Assembly: GCF_036325985.1 (NCBI RefSeq)
Contig: NZ_JAUHLI010000017.1
Coordinates: 1-64,000 of the forward strand
Reading direction: 5' to 3'
DNA: 64,000 nt
Source: Alkalimonas cellulosilytica
Lineage (GTDB): Bacteria > Pseudomonadota > Gammaproteobacteria > Enterobacterales > Alteromonadaceae
The notes under the pieces were generated by a model. The model saw only the letters and a program-made list of their open reading frames with translations, had not been told where the DNA came from and did no database searches. Each line of letters begins with the position of its first letter. The first letter of the stretch is position 1. Of the stretch, positions 60,583-64,000 are shown in pieces. A program made the translations under genes and the position numbers.

Positions 60583-61191
60583 TTATTCTGAGTCACATTG
60601 CCAGGCAGTGATATGCTCTGTCAGAAAGGCATCAATTTCAGGGTAATGGGCAATATTTTCAGCCTGCACAACATATTTTAACCAGAGATTGCCAACCTTT
60701 AAGTCACGAAAGCAGCTCAGACTGCCGTTAAAGTCATCTGTACACCTTCCCCATGGATGGAACTGCTCACCATCAAAAATGCTGATTCTCCAGCCAAATT
60801 CTTCTTCATCAGTATCTGTATATAAATCAGGGCCATGTAGAATGGCTCTGGCATGCTCATGGTTGATGCGCCAATTAAAATTTGAAGACTTTCGAACATT
60901 GACATGCAAAGGGGCACGAAGCCTTCCGGTACGTGGACTCTCTAAATATGGTTGGTAATGCTCGATTGATTCCGTAACATACTCGGGTGGAAACATCAGC
61001 AGAGCCAGCTCGCCATCATCAGAAGCATCAAAGTTCTTATCTTTGTACGCCTCTGACGGAATGTTCAGATTGACGACGAAATCTTTCGGAGGACAAAAGG
61101 ACTGGGCCGGAGTGTTTGTGCTATTACTGTTACCGGTAAACGCATAGGCAAGCAATGCAATAATACCACCAATGAAAAGAATATTTTTCAT
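60583..61191 (-). CDS. Unknown exported or membrane-anchored protein of an AT-rich pair
   Basis: 202 residues. An N-terminal membrane segment ('NILFIGGIIALLAYAF') leaves the remainder outside the cytoplasm: polar, acidic, with four cysteines ('SFCPPKDFVVNLNI', 'WGRCTDDFNGSLSCFRDLK', 'ITAWQCDSE'). I do not recognise a family. Its ATG overlaps the stop of the upstream gene (ATGA). AT-rich against its neighbours. A periplasmic immunity protein for a toxin encoded by the partner gene is a testable idea suggested only by layout and composition. Confidence 0.6.
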   Translation of the reverse strand: MKNILFIGGIIALLAYAFTGNSNSTNTPAQSFCPPKDFVVNLNIPSEAYKDKNFDASDDGELALLMFPPEYVTESIEHYQPYLESPRTGRLRAPLHVNVRKSSNFNWRINHEHARAILHGPDLYTDTDEEEFGWRISIFDGEQFHPWGRCTDDFNGSLSCFRDLKVGNLWLKYVVQAENIAHYPEIDAFLTEHITAWQCDSE

Positions 61192-61757
61192 TGATTTATA
61201 CCCTGGTAGCCTTCGCTACTATCGCAATCGTGGCAGTACAAGTGACCATAGGTTTCAAATTGAATATTCTCCGGTATGGCACCAAACCATGTGCCACCGT
61301 AATAGCTAGGTGGAATATTGAATTCCTGAAAAGCACGGTGATGGTAATCTGCCATTTGTTTTAGACTAAGTAGTCCTGGAACCTGGCCAATTTGGTCTTG
61401 ATAATCTTCATGAACATACTGTGCATGCCAGTCAGCAACACGGAGGCCAACACGCTTAATTTTTTGACGGGTTTCTCCAAGAGTTCCCCGAAAGCCGCCT
61501 TTTTGCAGGCCTACGGCTAGGTTGACTACGGTGGAGCGGGCCATCAGTTCCCAGTAGGCAAAGCCGCGGTGATTCCAATAGGCAGGATCGCCGGTAGCAA
61601 TGGCATGCTTTAAATCATCAACATCTTTTACCCAGATAGCATAGCCTATGCGGGCAACAGGATCTTTCTTTTGTAGCCTACTGTACCAGAAGCTTTCCAG
61701 ATCTTCCTGGGCCAGATAGGCGCGCTCTTGCGGAGAAATAGCGAGTGAGTTGGCCAT
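61188..61757 (-). CDS. Unknown cytoplasmic protein of an AT-rich pair
   Basis: 189 residues, no signal peptide, with 'VARIGYAIWVKDVDDLKHAI', 'AYWELMARSTVVNLAVGLQK', a conserved-looking 'MADYHHRAFQEFNIPPSYYG' and a terminal Cys pair in 'YCHDCDSSEGYQG'. The His-rich part could be catalytic or metal-binding. No known family. It overlaps the downstream gene by four bases, so the two form a small operon. AT-rich composition suggests recent transfer. An orphan C-terminal toxin fragment with its immunity gene is possible but unproved; no secretion or Rhs gene is in sight. Confidence 0.6.
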   Translation of the reverse strand: MANSLAISPQERAYLAQEDLESFWYSRLQKKDPVARIGYAIWVKDVDDLKHAIATGDPAYWNHRGFAYWELMARSTVVNLAVGLQKGGFRGTLGETRQKIKRVGLRVADWHAQYVHEDYQDQIGQVPGLLSLKQMADYHHRAFQEFNIPPSYYGGTWFGAIPENIQFETYGHLYCHDCDSSEGYQGINQ

Positions 61758-61874
61758 CTTTATTTAATTTTTTGTAATAATTGCGCCTATTTTATCTGCT
61801 TCGGCAGCGTTGTCAAATGCAATAAATTAACAATTGCAGCGATGACACCAATGAATGCTTTACAAAGTGTTTGT

Positions 61875-62636
61875 TCACTTATGCTGTGATCGCGCTGTCA
61901 GCTCATAGAGCTGCTGGGCAGATAAGTAGCTATTGTGATTGCCAGCAAAAGATAGCATGCGAACCGAGCCGGATGGAAAAGCCTGATACAGCGCCTCACT
62001 GCGCGCCCAGCCAATGATTTCATCCTGCTCCGCCACCAGCAGCAAGGTGGGGGTATCAATGTGGCTGGCATAGTGGGCGGATTCGTAGCGATCTTTTAAT
62101 AACCAGTGCACCGGCACCACCGGGAACTGTTGCTGGGCCAGCTTGGCCAGACTATCAAAAGGGGTGATCAGCACCAGCTGCTGCACCGGTCGCTGCGCTG
62201 CCAGTTGTACCGCCACACCTGAACCCAGGCTTCGGCCAATCACCACAATATCGCTGTGCTCTGTTGCTACGGCATCAAACAAGGCCAGCGCATCGCTGAC
62301 CAGCGCCTGCTCCGACGGCCGGCCTTCACTGCCACCATAACCGCGGTAATGCATCAGGTAGATGGCGTGCTTGGAAAATACCGCGCCAAACTCCGCCAGG
62401 CTGACACTCACATCCTCAGCATTGCCGCCAAAATACAGCAAAGCTTTATCACTGGCCCGCGGCTGCTGACTTACCAGCACTTGAACCTTACCTTGCTGCA
62501 ACACCAGCGGCTGTTCTGGCGGAAAGGCAGCCGGCACCGGGAAATAAATCAGCTGGCGCTGCATCAGATACAGCAGCAGGCACAACAGCCCATAACCGGC
62601 CAGCAGGTAGCTTGCTAAACTTAGCAGTGTGCGCAT
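61875..62636 (-). CDS. Membrane-anchored alpha/beta hydrolase (BEM46/YfhR-like)
   Basis: 253 residues: an N-terminal helix ('LASYLLAGYGLLCLLLYLMQ'), then an alpha/beta-hydrolase fold. 'ALLYFGGNAEDVSVSLAEF' is the oxyanion region, Ser in 'DIVVIGRSLGSGVAVQLAAQ' the nucleophile, Asp in 'LLLVAEQDEIIGWARSEA' and His in 'MLSFAGNHNSYLSAQQLY' complete the triad. The pattern and the 'YRGYGGSEGRPSEQALVSDA' segment match the YfhR/BEM46 group, whose substrate is unknown. A short, AT-rich 118-base gap separates it from the unknown pair. Confidence 0.88.
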   Translation of the reverse strand: MRTLLSLASYLLAGYGLLCLLLYLMQRQLIYFPVPAAFPPEQPLVLQQGKVQVLVSQQPRASDKALLYFGGNAEDVSVSLAEFGAVFSKHAIYLMHYRGYGGSEGRPSEQALVSDALALFDAVATEHSDIVVIGRSLGSGVAVQLAAQRPVQQLVLITPFDSLAKLAQQQFPVVPVHWLLKDRYESAHYASHIDTPTLLLVAEQDEIIGWARSEALYQAFPSGSVRMLSFAGNHNSYLSAQQLYELTARSQHK

Positions 62637-62681
62637 TGCCTTTTCCCGCTCCCCAGCTCTTGAGACGAAACTGAAGAAAGT

Positions 62682-64000
62682 TTAGCGCATCGTCACAAAC
62701 TCTTCAGCACTGGTTGGGTGCAGCGCCACAGTGGCGTCGAAATCGGCTTTGGTAGCGCCCATTTTCATTGCCACGGCAAAGCCTTGCAGCACTTCGTCCA
62801 TGCCTTCGCCAATGCCATGCAGGCCGACTACTTTTTCCTCTTTACCGGCACACACTAGCTTAAAGGTGCTAAGCGCCCGGTGTGGGGTTATGGCGTTGTA
62901 CATGGCAGCAAAACTGGAGCGGTATACCTTGATGTTGGTGTCGCCATACTCGGCTTTGGCCTCGGCTTCGGTCAGGCCGATGGTACCTATGGGGGGGTGG
63001 CTGAACACCACGGTGGGGATCAGGCGGTAGTCCATTTTGGCCTCCGGCATGGCCGGGTTAAACAGCCGCTCGGCCAGCATGCGGCCGGCTTTAACTGCCA
63101 CTGGCGTGAGCTGGGCTTCGCCGGTGATATCGCCGACGGCATAAATGCCCGGCACATTGGTGTTTTGAAAGGCATCGGTACGGATAAAGCCGTGCGCATC
63201 GGTGCTGACACCGGCAGCGTCCAGCTGAATGGCGTCGGTGGCTGGCTCGCGGCCGATGGCCCAAATCAGGCAATCGACATTCAGCAGCATGCCGCCATTG
63301 TTTAAATACACCGTCAGGCGGCCATCGCTGCCTGCTTCAACTTTACTCACTTCGGTATGGGTATGCAGTTGCAGCTCATCCTGCCTCATCCGCTCCAGCA
63401 GGGCGTCGGTGATATCGGCATCAAAGTTGCGCAGCGGCCGGTCTTTTCGCACCAGCAGATGAGTATCGCTACCTAGGGCGTGCAGCACACCGGCGATTTC
63501 GACTGCGATGTAGCCGGCGCCGACTACCACGGCTTTTTTCGGTTGCTCGGTTAAAGCAAAAAAGCCATCCGAGTCGATGCCAAGCTCTGCGCCCGGAATA
63601 TCGGGCCGGCTGGGCCGGCCACCGACGGCAATGGTGATGTGATCGGCGGTGATGCGCTCGCCATTCACTTCCACCGTGTTTTTATCGACAAAAGTAGCAA
63701 AGCCTTCAATTAACTCCACGCCATTGCTGGCAAAGCCGCGCTGGTAAGCGCCATGAATACGTGCAATGTAGGCCTCGCGGTTACGCACTAAAGTGGCCCA
63801 ATCAAAGCCTTGCTGCTGCAAATCAAAGCCATAGGCCTGGCTGTACTTGATGGCTTCGGCAATATGGGCGCCGTACCACATCACTTTTTTCGGCACACAA
63901 CCGACATTCACGCAGGTACCGCCTACGGCTTTGGCTTCAATCACCGCAGCTTTGGCGCCACGGATGGCGGCCCGGTTGGCCGAGGCAATGCCGCCGCTGC
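62682..64000 (-). CDS. gor: Glutathione-disulfide reductase, 5' end beyond the window
   Basis: The frame remains open to the right-hand edge, so the N-terminal FAD-binding start is missing. Visible parts: redox-active pair Cys-x4-Cys in 'GGTCVNVGCVPKKVMWYG', the NADPH site 'VVVGAGYIAVEIAGVLHALG' with a basic patch in 'LLVRKDRPLRNFDADIT', the FAD site 'VPGIYAVGDITGEAQLTPVA' and the active-site His in 'VVGLHGIGEGMDEVLQGF' with 'VALHPTSAEEFVT' at the end. It reduces glutathione disulfide with NADPH in the cytoplasm. Supplies glutathione to GloA (7990) and to CydDC export. Confidence 0.93.
   Translation of the reverse strand, partial: SGGIASANRAAIRGAKAAVIEAKAVGGTCVNVGCVPKKVMWYGAHIAEAIKYSQAYGFDLQQQGFDWATLVRNREAYIARIHGAYQRGFASNGVELIEGFATFVDKNTVEVNGERITADHITIAVGGRPSRPDIPGAELGIDSDGFFALTEQPKKAVVVGAGYIAVEIAGVLHALGSDTHLLVRKDRPLRNFDADITDALLERMRQDELQLHTHTEVSKVEAGSDGRLTVYLNNGGMLLNVDCLIWAIGREPATDAIQLDAAGVSTDAHGFIRTDAFQNTNVPGIYAVGDITGEAQLTPVAVKAGRMLAERLFNPAMPEAKMDYRLIPTVVFSHPPIGTIGLTEAEAKAEYGDTNIKVYRSSFAAMYNAITPHRALSTFKLVCAGKEEKVVGLHGIGEGMDEVLQGFAVAMKMGATKADFDATVALHPTSAEEFVTMR

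Noticed and set aside
1..64000. CRISPR arrays, tRNA/rRNA genes, insertion sequences
   Set aside because: I found no regular spacer-repeat pattern, cloverleaf-like sequence, ribosomal segment or transposase frame in the window.

Overview
The window looks like chromosomal DNA from a Gram-negative gammaproteobacterium. Evidence: TonB receptor, lipoproteins, CydDC, YheT/YheU, YigZ, CheV, PspA behind a sigma-54 promoter, a PEP-CTERM-like anchor and many c-di-GMP genes. The style of the proteins (for example the DUF6746-like protein and paired S9 peptidases) suggests the Alteromonadales/Chromatiaceae side, near Rheinheimera or Alishewanella. That placement is a guess from memory, not a result. Coding density is high. 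I saw no rRNA, tRNA, CRISPR array or complete transposon.

Layout. 1-1.6 kb: AT-rich defence remnant, an AlwI-type restriction endonuclease gene broken by an in-frame TGA plus a PD-(D/E)xK/zinc-ribbon protein. 1.7-8.5 kb: housekeeping and stress genes (M24 peptidase, copper TonB receptor, prohibitin-like protein with a 39-residue partner, OsmC, SpoIIAA-like protein, GloA). 8.6-10.3 kb: an unusual SAM methyltransferase fused to an HNH nuclease. 10.4-16.3 kb: PEP-CTERM-like protein, TPR-GGDEF diguanylate cyclase, S9 peptidase, and a GNAT/small-protein pair bracketed by two almost identical terminators. 16.4-22.5 kb: KatG, CheV, HD-GYP and EAL-HDOD proteins.

22.5-31.9 kb is a divergent module that reads as one system for periplasmic sulfide oxidation and sulfide-tolerant respiration. 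One arm carries a DUF2892 protein, a small winged-helix-like protein, a Tat-exported sulfide:quinone oxidoreductase and a small membrane protein. The other carries a CioAB-type bd oxidase, CydDC, an exported rhodanese and an exported DsrE-like protein. Nearly every junction is an overlap or a gap of a few bases. The 231-base divergent region holds two perfect palindromes; the arms of one recur upstream of the copper receptor gene at 3.2 kb.

32-43 kb: a chemoreceptor with a CZB-like sensor between its membrane segments, a sigma-54 pspA operon, YheT/YheU, membrane and periplasmic proteins, a SulP transporter with a GNAT-SnoaL fusion, and a low-GC orphan membrane protein. 43.2-48.7 kb: a tight three-gene operon encoding a 1221-residue SMC-like ATPase with MksE-like and kleisin-like partners, without a JetD/MksG-type nuclease. 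48.8-64 kb: YigZ, a DUF3083-like protein, a GGDEF-EAL protein, an S9 peptidase with a solute-binding lipoprotein, an Asp-box lipoprotein, a cytochrome c, an MFS transporter, an M20 amidohydrolase, an AT-rich two-gene unknown module, an alpha/beta hydrolase and a glutathione reductase cut by the window edge.

The strongest candidates for under-described biology are the SMC-like operon, the methyltransferase-HNH fusion, the sulfide module with its shared operators, and the small overlapping pairs.
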